A stretch of DNA of 15,956 nt from an uncultured Prevotellaceae bacterium (lineage in GTDB: Bacteria > Bacteroidota > Bacteroidia > Bacteroidales > Bacteroidaceae), in assembly GCA_905202115.1 (NCBI GenBank), contig CAJKQZ010000043.1, positions 1-15,956 on the forward strand. Direction: 5' to 3'. This document shows positions 6,534 to 14,996 of the stretch, in pieces. The notes under the pieces are model-generated. The model ran no database searches. It was given only the letters and a program-made list of their open reading frames with translations, and was not told where the DNA came from. The position numbers and the translations under genes were made by a program. Positions within the stretch are counted from its first letter, which is position 1. Each line of letters opens with the position of its first letter.

Positions 6534-7553
6534 TTACGTATGCGCTTCGAGGAATCCCAGTCCTTCATGCCCTGGATAGACCTTAATAAAAGAGGTTTCG
6601 GCAGGAATAAGCAAACTCTCACCAGCACGAAGACTCACAACATTTCCATCGTCATCAGCTATTTCGGCGTCACCTCGGAAAGCAATGTAAACTTCAAAGT
6701 GATTGGAACGGGAATAATCTATGGTTATCGGTTTGTCGAGATTATAAAGCGATACAGTGAAAGGACTTTTCTCCACAAGAATTATACGCTTGTTGCGCTC
6801 GTCGGAATAATCGGTTAGATAATTCCGACGAACGTCGTATTTTATGGCTTCTTTAGCAAGCTCGGTGTGAAGCTCACGTTTGTTTCCGTTAGCATCTCTG
6901 CGATTGAAGTCGTAGATACGATAAGTTATGTCGCAGGCCTGCTGTATTTCTATAACAAACGAACCGGCTCCTATACTGTGAACCCGTCCTGCCGGAATAA
7001 AAAAACAATCTCCCGCCTTAACATCATGGTCTTTAAAGAGCGTCATGATTGTATCGTCTGCAACGCTCGCTTCGTATTCTTCGGGAGTTATCTGCGAAGA
7101 AAAGCCCGATATTATATGCGCTCCAGGAGCTACATCAACCACATACCACATCTCATTCTTACCGTTAGGGAAACCATATTTATGAGCCATCGCATCGTCT
7201 GGATGAACCTGTATGCTAAGATCCTTATCTGCGTCGATAAATTTGATTAGCATAGGAAATCTATTGCCATGCCGCTGATAATTTCCCCGCCCTACGAGCC
7301 TCCATTTAAGACGATCTATGAGCTGGCTTGTACGCAAACCGGCATACGGGCCTTCGGAGACAACAGTTTCATCACCTTTAAGCCCTGAAATCTCCCAGCT
7401 TTCTCCATATTCCGCAAGCGGCGCATCAATATTCTTAAACGGAATTATTCTTTTGCCTCCCCATATTCTTTCCTTTAGCAAAGGACGGAACTTAATGGGA
7501 GCTATGCGCGTAGTTACGGGATTTACTGTATGCATTGCGTGGTCTGTGGCCAT
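6534..7553 (-). CDS. manA: Mannose-6-phosphate isomerase, class I (zinc-dependent)
   Basis: This cytosolic enzyme interconverts mannose 6-phosphate and fructose 6-phosphate, linking mannose use and GDP-mannose/GDP-fucose supply to glycolysis. At 339 residues it is the short bacterial type. The zinc ligands are all visible: Gln115 and His117 in SIQVHPDD, Glu134 in KNEMWYV, and His192 in PAGRVHSIGAG. Arg216 in DITYRIYDFNR is the expected active-site arginine. The N-terminal RPLLKERIWGG block (23-33) is characteristic. The start at 7553 is kept because an A-rich leader (AAAGAAAAAACAGCGAAA) precedes it; Met7 (7535) is an alternative. It lies 43 bp after trkH and 46 bp before the esterase, so it is likely part of the dxs-side transcript. 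Confidence 0.94.
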   Translation of the reverse strand: MATDHAMHTVNPVTTRIAPIKFRPLLKERIWGGKRIIPFKNIDAPLAEYGESWEISGLKGDETVVSEGPYAGLRTSQLIDRLKWRLVGRGNYQRHGNRFPMLIKFIDADKDLSIQVHPDDAMAHKYGFPNGKNEMWYVVDVAPGAHIISGFSSQITPEEYEASVADDTIMTLFKDHDVKAGDCFFIPAGRVHSIGAGSFVIEIQQACDITYRIYDFNRRDANGNKRELHTELAKEAIKYDVRRNYLTDYSDERNKRIILVEKSPFTVSLYNLDKPITIDYSRSNHFEVYIAFRGDAEIADDDGNVVSLRAGESLLIPAETSFIKVYPGHEGLGFLEAHT

Positions 7554-7596
7554 TTTCGCTGTTTTTTCTTTATTATATATCTATTCCGGTGCAAAC

Positions 7597-9051
7597 TTAG
7601 TAGTCTTTCCAGAAACGGGGAACGAACAACATTATTATTGTAAATATCTCAAGACGTCCCGCGAACATGAGAAACGAGCTTACCCATTTCGCCGATTCAG
7701 GCAACGGGCTCCAGGACGACATCGCTCCGTACATATTGCCGAACTCCGGCCCTGCATTACCCACGGAAGTCAGCGAAATCCCCATTGCGTCTGTCAGAGG
7801 TATGCCCATAATGCTCAAAGCAATCATTCCAGCAATTATAAAAGCCACATACAACGTTGCAAACGACAACAACGTATGTTCCATAGAATAGTTCATGGTG
7901 CTGTTGTTTATACGTACCGGAATTATGGCACGGGGATGAAGTATATACTTGAACTCATTCTTGGTAATTTTAAACAGAGCGACTATCCTTACTATTTTAA
8001 AGCCTCCGCTCGTAGAACCGGCGCACGCACCGGTAAACATCACGATTGCAAGAATCACCTGAATGGTAGGATGCCATACAGTAATGTCGGAAGAAACAAA
8101 GCCGCTGGTTGTTCCGATAGACACTACATGGAAAAGAGACGTTCTGACAGATGTAGGAATATCGTATCCCGAATGGAAATAAAGCAATACCGACATTGCC
8201 GCAGAAGCAGTCAACATAATGAATACGTATGCCTTTAATTCGGAGTTTGTAAAAAACACCTTGAATTTTCCACGAAGAAAAAGCATGTAGAGCATTGTGA
8301 AGTTTATTCCGGAAAGGAACATAAACACTATTTCCACATATTCTATAGTCGGAGAATTAAAATATCCTATACTTTCGGAGTGAGTGGAAAATCCTCCCGT
8401 AGCTGTAGTGGTAAAAGCATGGCAAACACTGTCGAACAATCCCATTCCGGCAAAATACAAAGCCGCGGCACACGACACCGTGAGCAGCATGTAAATAGAC
8501 AACAGCCAGCGAATAGTAGTCTTAAAGCGCGGATGAAGCTTGTTCGACTTCGGGCCGGTCACCTCGGCAGCAAAAAGTTTTATTTCACCCACTGAATTAG
8601 AAGGAAGAAGCGCAAGGGTAAAGATTACTATTCCCAAACCGCCTACCCAGTTGGTAATTGCCCGCCAGAAATGCACGCTTCGCGGAAGAGAATCCAGATT
8701 ATCTATCACTGTCGCCCCCGTGGTTGTAAGCCCCGACATCGTTTCAAAAAAAGCATCGGCAACAGAACCTACACATCCCGTAATAAGATAAGGCAACATG
8801 CCCATTACAGTACTCGCCAACCACGAAACCGCAACAACCACGAAACTATCGTATCGTGTAAGCGTTGTACGCGCGCCGCGACCGGCGTATCGCAACAGGA
8901 ATCCCGTAGCAAACGCTGCTATCATAGATATGGCAAATGCCATAAAGCCGGAGTCTCCGTAAAATACAGATACGACAAGACACACGGCGAACGCTATGCT
9001 TTCTATCAGCAGCAGCGTACCGACAAGCTGCATTATCAGTTTCTTATTCAC
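7597..9051 (-). CDS. trkH: Trk/Ktr potassium-uptake channel subunit TrkH
   Basis: This inner-membrane K+ translocating subunit has 484 residues and about ten hydrophobic segments arranged as the fourfold M1-P-M2 repeat of the TrkH/KtrB/HKT superfamily. The four degenerate selectivity-filter loops are present: TTTGAT (109-114), TATGGF (216-221), GTTSGF (313-318) and VGNAGP (430-435), each keeping the filter glycine. The gating-loop region CAGSTSGGFKIVR (343-355) with its conserved Arg is intact. TrkA, the cytosolic gating ring, is encoded upstream on the same strand, but 268 bp away rather than tightly coupled, with a palindromic array between. I saw no consensus promoter in that gap, so trkH is probably read from the dxs promoter. 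Confidence 0.95.
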   Translation of the reverse strand: MNKKLIMQLVGTLLLIESIAFAVCLVVSVFYGDSGFMAFAISMIAAFATGFLLRYAGRGARTTLTRYDSFVVVAVSWLASTVMGMLPYLITGCVGSVADAFFETMSGLTTTGATVIDNLDSLPRSVHFWRAITNWVGGLGIVIFTLALLPSNSVGEIKLFAAEVTGPKSNKLHPRFKTTIRWLLSIYMLLTVSCAAALYFAGMGLFDSVCHAFTTTATGGFSTHSESIGYFNSPTIEYVEIVFMFLSGINFTMLYMLFLRGKFKVFFTNSELKAYVFIMLTASAAMSVLLYFHSGYDIPTSVRTSLFHVVSIGTTSGFVSSDITVWHPTIQVILAIVMFTGACAGSTSGGFKIVRIVALFKITKNEFKYILHPRAIIPVRINNSTMNYSMEHTLLSFATLYVAFIIAGMIALSIMGIPLTDAMGISLTSVGNAGPEFGNMYGAMSSWSPLPESAKWVSSFLMFAGRLEIFTIIMLFVPRFWKDY

Positions 9052-9150
9052 TTATCCAAATCATTTAATACATACCATATTGCAACTTATGCCGTTTCTG
9101 AACATATAAAGTCAACATACATTCCGAATGCTTCGGGAGGAAAATAAATT

Positions 9151-9210
9151 TATCTCTGAGATAATTCAAAATATGTCTGACATATTTTAAAATATCTCAG
9201 AGATATTTTT
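9151..9210. repeat. Short-form palindromic array, copy 4
   Basis: Units TATCTCTGAGATA (9151-9163), TATGTCTGACATA (9172-9184) and TATCTCAGAGATA (9193-9205) are separated by ATTCAAAA and TTTTAAAA, again a 21-bp period, then TTTTT. Each of the three units is palindromic apart from its central base; the middle one uses the TATGTC half-site twice. Unlike copies 2 and 3, the GTAAAAAAAAT flank is missing, so its orientation is unclear. It splits trkA from trkH inside an otherwise compact gene series. Confidence 0.87.
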
Positions 9211-9319
9211 CCGTAGTCCGGCTGTTGTCATAAAAAAGACATGACCGGCTTTCCCGAAATACACCTCGCAAACTATGCTCTCCCATACTATAGACGATTA
9301 GTCAAATCCGACAACGAAT

Positions 9320-10663
9320 CTAATTGAAGTATTTCTCTATCTTTTTTATATTTCCGATACAGAACACCACAACGCGATCGCCCTCCAGAATCTGAGTCGA
9401 ACCATTTATCAACTGTCCGCAACCATTCCGCACAAGACCTCCGAGAGTTATATTGGGAGGCAGACCCAAATCCTTGACCATGCGGCGTGTGACCTTTGCA
9501 TTTTTTGCCACCACGAATTCTGCCACATCGGCGTTCGAGACGGTGAGACATTTCACATTGGAAACATCGGCGTTGAGCATCATCTGATATATATGGCTCG
9601 CTGTAATGGTCTGTTTGTTTATTATCGTACCTATGTCAAGGCTTTCGGCCATCGGCACATAGTCCGCATTTTCGACTATCGCCACGGTTTTTCTCACTCC
9701 CATGCGTTTGGCGGCAAGACAACTCAATATATTCGATTCCGTATCGTCTGTAAGTGCAAGAAAAGCCTCTGTGGTCTGAACTCCTTCCTCAGCAAGAAGA
9801 GACAAGTCGCTGCCGTCGCCACGCACAACCATTACATGCTTGTTTATGTCGAGTTCCTCAGTAAGTTTCCGGCAACGTTGCTCATCCTGCTCTATTATCT
9901 TCACCCGCATATAGTCGGGCATTTGCCGCACCACGCAAACAGCCGTATCGCCGCCACCTATTATTATCGAATTCCTCACATCTGGGAAATCCTCTTTACC
10001 TGCTATTTCCCTGATATATGGAATATATTTCTGTGTAGTCATGAAATAAGCGACATCGTATGCGCTAAGCATGTCATCGCCATGAGGAACGATTGTTTCC
10101 TTCATATGTTTGATTGCCACCACGTGATACGGCGAATCGGGACCGCACAAGTTTTTCAAGGGAATTCCGAGTATTTTGGAATTAGTGCGCAACTTCACGC
10201 CCAACAGAATAAGACCTCCTTCTTTCACTTCCCACCACTGCCTTATCCAGCTGCGTTTCATGGAATTTACAATTTCTTCGGCAGCAAGCATTTCGGGATA
10301 AATCATGGAATTGATTCCCACCGAAGTAAAAAAGTCTTTGTTCTCGGGCGATATATATTCGTAAGAATCCACTCGGGCTACGGTTTTTTTCGCCCCGAGC
10401 TTGCTTGCCAGCATACAGCAAGCCATGTTGCGCGCTTCTTCGTCCATTACTCCCACCACAAGGTCGGCGCTCCCCGCTCCGGCCTCCTTTAAAGCTGCAA
10501 TCGACGTGGGAGAAGCGTTCATCGTCATGAGGTCGAAATCATTCTGAACATTCGCAAGACGCTCTTCGTTGGCATCAACGAGCACAATATCGTGATCTTC
10601 GCGCGACAGGAGCTTTGCAAGATGTGTTCCCACCACTCCAGCGCCGGCTATGAGAATTTTCAT
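9320..10663 (-). CDS. trkA: Trk potassium-uptake regulatory subunit TrkA (double RCK)
   Basis: This cytosolic gating protein has 447 residues in the classic tandem layout: RCK-N (1 to about 120) with GAGVVG (7-12) and the nucleotide-ribose acid Asp30; RCK-C (about 145-225); a second RCK-N starting near 232 with GGGDTAV (236-242) and an acidic strand end near Glu258-Asp260; and a second RCK-C (about 365-445). It binds NAD(H) and ATP/ADP and controls TrkH opening. Its ATG overlaps the dxs stop codon (TCAT on the plus strand at 10660-10663, i.e. ATGA), which indicates translational coupling to dxs. No unusual substitution was seen in the nucleotide motifs. Confidence 0.95.
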   Translation of the reverse strand: MKILIAGAGVVGTHLAKLLSREDHDIVLVDANEERLANVQNDFDLMTMNASPTSIAALKEAGAGSADLVVGVMDEEARNMACCMLASKLGAKKTVARVDSYEYISPENKDFFTSVGINSMIYPEMLAAEEIVNSMKRSWIRQWWEVKEGGLILLGVKLRTNSKILGIPLKNLCGPDSPYHVVAIKHMKETIVPHGDDMLSAYDVAYFMTTQKYIPYIREIAGKEDFPDVRNSIIIGGGDTAVCVVRQMPDYMRVKIIEQDEQRCRKLTEELDINKHVMVVRGDGSDLSLLAEEGVQTTEAFLALTDDTESNILSCLAAKRMGVRKTVAIVENADYVPMAESLDIGTIINKQTITASHIYQMMLNADVSNVKCLTVSNADVAEFVVAKNAKVTRRMVKDLGLPPNITLGGLVRNGCGQLINGSTQILEGDRVVVFCIGNIKKIEKYFN

Positions 10664-12567
10664 TTGCCGAGTTTTAGTATTTCATTACAAATAGCCTCTT
10701 CATCGAGACCTGTTATATGGTACAGTTCCGAAGGACTGCCATGTTCTATGAATCTGTCGGGCAGTCCGAGAATCGAAATCCTGACAGGATAACGTTTTTG
10801 TGAAAGATATTCCAACACAGCCGAACCGAAACCGCCTTTCCTTACCCCGTCCTCGACCGTGATTACCTTGTCGAACGAACGGCCTATGCTGTCGAGCAGT
10901 TCCGTATCGAGAGGTTTGAGAAAACGTATGTCATAATGAGCCACCGAGAGGTCTTTATTTTCCCGTTCGGCCCGTTCTATCGCAGCGGCAGCGACTTTGC
11001 CTATCGGCCCTATGGTAAGAACCGCCATATCCCGCCCTTGTTTCATCATGCGCCCCTTGCCCACCGGTATCTCTTGCATTTCGTTGCGCCAGTCCCTGAG
11101 ATAGCCGTTGCCGCGCGGATAACGTATAACAAAAGTTCCTTTGCCGGGAATCTGTGCCGTGTACATAAGATTCCGCAGTTCGTGTTCGTCATAAGGAGAA
11201 GCGACGGTTATGTTGGGAATCGGCCGGAGACAAGCCATATCGAAAGCGCCGTGGTGGGTAGGCCCGTCACGCCCAACGAGCCCTGCCCTGTCGAGGCATA
11301 TACACATGTCAAGATTCAGTATGGCTGCGTCGTGAATTATATTGTCGTAGGCTCTTTGGGCAAAAGACGAGTATATATTGCAAAAAGGCATGATTCCTTC
11401 TTTCGCCAGACCGGCCGAGAATGTAACGGCATGGCCTTCGGCAATCCCCACATCGAACACGCGGTCGGGCATCTCCTTCTGCATTATACACATAGAGCAT
11501 CCCGTAGGCATGGCTGGAGTTATTCCCATTATCCTGTCGTTCTTTCTGGCGAGCTCGAGCAATGTTTCGCCGAACACGTCCTGAAACCTCGGGCCCTCAT
11601 CGCCAGCATCTTCTTTCAGGAACGTTCCCGTTTCCTTGTCGAACTTTCCCGGGGCATGCCACATGGAGGCCTCGAGTTCGGCCGGACGGAAACCTTTTCC
11701 TTTCACGGTATGTATATGCAGGAGCTTAGGCCCTTTCATATCCTTTATCTCTCTCAGCGTACGCACAAGCTCGATAACGTCGTGCCCGTACATCGGCCCG
11801 AAATATCTTATGTTAAGTCCTTCGAATATGTTCTGCTGGTTAGCCAGCAGAGACTTCACCGAATTATTGAAGCGTATTATAGACTTGCGCCGGTTCTCGT
11901 TAAGAAAACCGGCCGATATGAGTTTCTGCGACAGCTTGAACCTTATTCTGTTGTAGAACGAGCTCGTATGCAGGTGCCTCAAGTACTGGCGCATTCCCCC
12001 CACGGAACGATCAATGCTCATTCCGTTGTCATTAAGTATTATAAGAAGATTATTTGGAGTTGTGGAGGCGTTGTTCAGACCTTCGAACGCAAGGCCGCCG
12101 CTCATGGCTCCGTCGCCTATGACAGCTACCACATGGCGGTTGCGCTCGCCTTTCCGTTCGGCGGCAACAGCCATTCCGAGCGCCGCCGATATGGAATTAG
12201 AGGCATGGCCCGAGATGAACGAATCGTACTCGCTTTCATACGGAGAAGGAAAGGGCCTCAGACCGTTAAGCCGGCGGTTGGTTACAAACCTGTCGCGGCG
12301 GCCGGTAAGAATCTTATGAACATACGCCTGGTGGCCCACATCCCAGACAAGCCGGTCGTCAGGCGTATCGAACACATAGTGAAGAGCCACCGTGAGCTCA
12401 ACCACTCCCAGGCTCGAGGCAAAATGCCCTGGGCTTTTCGAAAGATTGTCGATAAGATACTCCCGAAGTTCGGAACACAACTCCGGAAGCTGCTCCACCG
12501 GCAAGCGTCTCAAGTCGTTGGGGTAGTTTATTTCTGACAACAGCGGATAATTTTCACTTGCTTCCAT
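10660..12567 (-). CDS. dxs: 1-deoxy-D-xylulose-5-phosphate synthase
   Basis: This enzyme condenses pyruvate and glyceraldehyde 3-phosphate to DXP using thiamine diphosphate and Mg2+, the first step of the MEP isoprenoid pathway (also feeding thiamine and pyridoxal synthesis). It has 635 residues from the ATG at 12567. Visible landmarks: GHFASSLGVVELTVALH (47-63), HASNSIS (121-127), ThDP/Mg motif GDGAMSGG (151-158) with NDNGMS (179-184), and catalytic Glu377 in GIAEGHAVTF, where the usual Gln after AE is Gly as in other Bacteroidales Dxs. The ThDP, pyrimidine and transketolase-C domains are complete. Further in-frame ATGs exist at 12573 and 12690; the latter would add 41 non-family residues and bury the promoter at 12585-12615 in coding sequence, so it is rejected. 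First gene of the dxs-trkA series. Confidence 0.96.
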   Translation of the reverse strand: MEASENYPLLSEINYPNDLRRLPVEQLPELCSELREYLIDNLSKSPGHFASSLGVVELTVALHYVFDTPDDRLVWDVGHQAYVHKILTGRRDRFVTNRRLNGLRPFPSPYESEYDSFISGHASNSISAALGMAVAAERKGERNRHVVAVIGDGAMSGGLAFEGLNNASTTPNNLLIILNDNGMSIDRSVGGMRQYLRHLHTSSFYNRIRFKLSQKLISAGFLNENRRKSIIRFNNSVKSLLANQQNIFEGLNIRYFGPMYGHDVIELVRTLREIKDMKGPKLLHIHTVKGKGFRPAELEASMWHAPGKFDKETGTFLKEDAGDEGPRFQDVFGETLLELARKNDRIMGITPAMPTGCSMCIMQKEMPDRVFDVGIAEGHAVTFSAGLAKEGIMPFCNIYSSFAQRAYDNIIHDAAILNLDMCICLDRAGLVGRDGPTHHGAFDMACLRPIPNITVASPYDEHELRNLMYTAQIPGKGTFVIRYPRGNGYLRDWRNEMQEIPVGKGRMMKQGRDMAVLTIGPIGKVAAAAIERAERENKDLSVAHYDIRFLKPLDTELLDSIGRSFDKVITVEDGVRKGGFGSAVLEYLSQKRYPVRISILGLPDRFIEHGSPSELYHITGLDEEAICNEILKLGK

Positions 12568-12584
12568 AGGCATACTGTAATTTG

Positions 12585-12615
12585 CAAAGGTAGCACAAAC
12601 CACTGACCTGGCAAA
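12585..12615 (-). promoter_or_regulatory. Consensus Bacteroidota promoter for dxs
   Basis: On the minus strand TTTG (complement of 12612-12615), a 19-bp spacer and TACCTTTG (complement of 12585-12592) match TTTG-N19-21-TAnnTTTG exactly. The -7 box ends only 17 bp before the ATG at 12567 and 11 bp before the ATG at 12573, so the dxs mRNA should have a very short leader. The position also fixes the dxs start to one of these two codons. Confidence 0.78.
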
Positions 12616-12690
12616 ATTCACATATTCCTTTCGGGAACACATGCAAACAAGGCCGCCCGGATACAAAGGCGCAGTTGCCATACTACCCAT

Positions 12691-12893
12691 AAACGCAGCA
12701 AAACGTCAGCAGACTATCATTTCCCCGCCGCTACGAGTAACGGAAAACATTATCACGGAATACAGGGAAAATCCATGAAAAATCAACAAATCGCACCACA
12801 TCACATAAAATAGCAGGTACTTTTCAGGAAGGTTTTGCAGACAAAAACGGTCACCCGCCAAGTACTTGAAAATCAGCAGGTGTATATATAGCG
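12691..12893. other. Non-coding stretch upstream of dxs
   Basis: No open frame of useful length, tRNA cloverleaf or strong terminator was found in this part of the gap between dxs and the helicase gene. AGCAGGT occurs twice (12812-12818 and 12875-12881), each near a GTACTT (12817-12822 and 12862-12867), giving a loosely repeated block. This might be part of a small RNA or a regulatory region but is not recognisable as either. Confidence 0.4.
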
Positions 12894-13006
12894 AAAAATA
12901 TGTCTGAGATATTTTGAATTATCTCAGACATATTTTTAATTATCTCCCTTGTATTTTCAATTTCATGCGGGAAGTTTTTTACCATATGAAAAAATAAATA
13001 TTTTTT
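12894..13006 (+). repeat. Long-form palindromic repeat, copy 5
   Basis: Nearly identical to copy 1: units at 12899-12911 (TATGTCTGAGATA), 12920-12932 (TATCTCAGACATA), 12941-12953 (TATCTCCCTTGTA) and 12962-12974 (TTCATGCGGGAAG), then TTTTTTAC (12975-12982) and an A-rich/T-rich tail ending at 13006. Differences from copy 1 are a few substitutions in spacers and units; the degenerate third and GC-rich fourth units are conserved, so the long form is a real subtype and not decay of a single copy. It lies between the dxs promoter and the 3' end of the helicase gene. Confidence 0.9.
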
Positions 13007-13094
13007 CGCAAGGACGTTTCGGGATTAAACCATTCTACGCCTATTTTCTGCAGGGCCCCTTCTTCCTTACGGAATACACCTTATTATAATAGGT

Positions 13095-14963
13095 CTATAT
13101 ATCTTTCTCAAGCGCCTTGACGTACTCATAAAGTTTGCGGTAAAACGGATGATGAAGCAGCGTATCGGGATTTCCGAGTATGAAAAGTTTCATCCTCGCC
13201 CTTGTAATAGCCACGTTCATGCGGCGGATGTCGGAAAGGAAGCCTATGTTTCCCTCCTCGTTGGCGCGCACGAGACTTATGACTATTATATCGCGTTCCT
13301 GTCCCTGGAAACCGTCCACTGTGTTTACCGTAACAAGATTTCTGAACGGCTTGAAGAAAGCGTCTCGGCCGAACATGCGCCGCAACAGCTGTACCTGCGC
13401 CTTGTAGGGCGATATGACACCGATGTCGATGTTTTCTTCAAGCAAACGACGCTTGCCTATCTCTTCGATGTAAGACTTCAGACTGTTTACGGTGAGTTCC
13501 GCCTCCGCTCGGTTTATTCTGCCGTAGCTTTCGCCCACGAACTCTTCGCGGAAATCCGTTCTGGAAGTATCTATCCAGCTTACAGGCGTGTCGAAATCGA
13601 GTATTCCGCGATTCTTCACCTCGGGAGCGCTCACAATCTGCCCGTCATAAAACATTTTGCTCGAAAAGCGGGCTATGTCGTCGTTCATCCTATACTGCAC
13701 CTTGAGCATGGAAACGCATTCGGGCTTTTCCTCGGCCACCACCTGCATAAGAGTGTCGGCCAGTCCGGCACGCGCGGCCTCTGGATTCTTGATAGTAGGC
13801 GGAAGCTGCCGGTGGTCGCCTGCAAGAATCAGGCGGTCGCCCTTCTGCAAAGGGATCCACACCGCCGCTTCCAAAGCCTGCGCCGCCTCATCCACCACCA
13901 AAGTGTGATAGTGTTGGTTGTCGAGAATGCGGTTGGCCGCTCCGGCAAGAGTACACGCTATGACGCGCGCAGACGAAAGCAACTGTTCGTGTATGGAAAG
14001 CTCTATTTCAGTGGCACGGTCGCGAAGACGAGCTATTTTCTGATGACGTTTCTCCGCATCTCCGCGTTGCGAATAAAGTTGCCGTATAGCGCGGCGCAAA
14101 GCCCAAAGCTGCGGGTAATCAGGATGAGCCTCAAAACGCCGTTCATAGGTAAACGAAAGCATTTTGTCGTTTACCCTGGTAGGATTTCCTATTCTGAGAA
14201 CGTTTATTCCCCTGTCGGCGATTTTCTCGCTTATCCAGTCGACCGCCATATTGCTCTGCGCGCATACCATTACCTGGTTCTCGCGCCTTAGAATCTCATA
14301 AACGGTTTCGACGAGCGTTGTGGTTTTTCCCGTTCCTGGAGGGCCGTGCACTATCGCCACGTCCTTTGCGCGCAGGGCCTCGTTCACAGCTTCCTGCTGC
14401 GAGACGTTGAGCCAGGGAAAGGGCACCGGCAACGGCGTCGCTTTTGCGGGGCGCACTGTTCCGTGGAATATTTCGCGCAGCTCCGACAAACGGTTACCTT
14501 TGGCATTGATTGCGGCGTCGAGCGCCGAGAACATCAGGCGGTAGCTCGTCTCGTCGAAAAACAACTGCACACCGAGGCGTTCCGCCGCCTGCAAAGAGGC
14601 GAGCGCGCCGCCGTCGGGAATGACGGCAACCATTCTGTCGTCGTCCGCATATCCCACTGTCGAAGCAAACTTAAAGAAACTGGGGCGCTCGGTGGCGTCG
14701 AGCGTGAAAAAGCATATCGGTTTCCCGTATTCGAAAACGTGTTCCACCTCTTTTTCTTCGGTGCGGAACACCTCGACCACCAACTGATTGAGCGAATTGT
14801 AATAACTGCGGCCCACGTTAAGGGGATACCAGCATATTCCGCGGCGTATTTTCCGTCCCACAGGCATTACCTGCGTTTCGCGACGGAAAGTCTCACGCTC
14901 ATACTCGTATTCTTTTTTAAGGAGTGCGCGATGCTGCTCAAGATATGATACGGAGTTCGGCAT
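13095..14963 (-). CDS. UPF1/IGHMBP2-type superfamily 1B DNA/RNA helicase
   Basis: This cytosolic 622-residue helicase carries the complete SF1B motif set: Q-type region NVSQQEAV (186-193), motif I GPPGTGKT (207-214), Ia CAQSNMAVD (234-242), II VVDEAAQ (356-362), III GDHRQLPPT (382-390), IV QYRM (423-426), V TVDGFQGQERD (548-558) and VI NVAITRAR (583-590). The N-terminal 170 residues form a beta-rich OB-like domain as in SMUBP-2 proteins, and a helical, charged insertion (about 285-330, RQLYSQRGDAEKRHQK) corresponds to the 1B/stalk region. Members translocate 5' to 3' on single-stranded nucleic acid. No nuclease domain is fused. It starts 33 bp after the small exported-protein gene and is probably co-transcribed with it. 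Cellular role (repair, R-loops, RNA) is not determinable here. Confidence 0.93.
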   Translation of the reverse strand: MPNSVSYLEQHRALLKKEYEYERETFRRETQVMPVGRKIRRGICWYPLNVGRSYYNSLNQLVVEVFRTEEKEVEHVFEYGKPICFFTLDATERPSFFKFASTVGYADDDRMVAVIPDGGALASLQAAERLGVQLFFDETSYRLMFSALDAAINAKGNRLSELREIFHGTVRPAKATPLPVPFPWLNVSQQEAVNEALRAKDVAIVHGPPGTGKTTTLVETVYEILRRENQVMVCAQSNMAVDWISEKIADRGINVLRIGNPTRVNDKMLSFTYERRFEAHPDYPQLWALRRAIRQLYSQRGDAEKRHQKIARLRDRATEIELSIHEQLLSSARVIACTLAGAANRILDNQHYHTLVVDEAAQALEAAVWIPLQKGDRLILAGDHRQLPPTIKNPEAARAGLADTLMQVVAEEKPECVSMLKVQYRMNDDIARFSSKMFYDGQIVSAPEVKNRGILDFDTPVSWIDTSRTDFREEFVGESYGRINRAEAELTVNSLKSYIEEIGKRRLLEENIDIGVISPYKAQVQLLRRMFGRDAFFKPFRNLVTVNTVDGFQGQERDIIVISLVRANEEGNIGFLSDIRRMNVAITRARMKLFILGNPDTLLHHPFYRKLYEYVKALEKDI

Positions 14964-14996
14964 GTGTCACAAAAGAACTTACGGGGAATGCTTTTT

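Noticed and set aside
9214..9260. Terminator after trkA made of GTCAT/ATGAC and two CCGG words
   Set aside because: Only five consecutive pairs form and the outer CCGG pairing needs a large asymmetric loop; the U-run lies inside the loop, not after the stem.
10936..12537. Plus-strand open frame of 533 codons opposite dxs
   Set aside because: It is an antisense frame kept open by codon usage of dxs; no family motif is visible.
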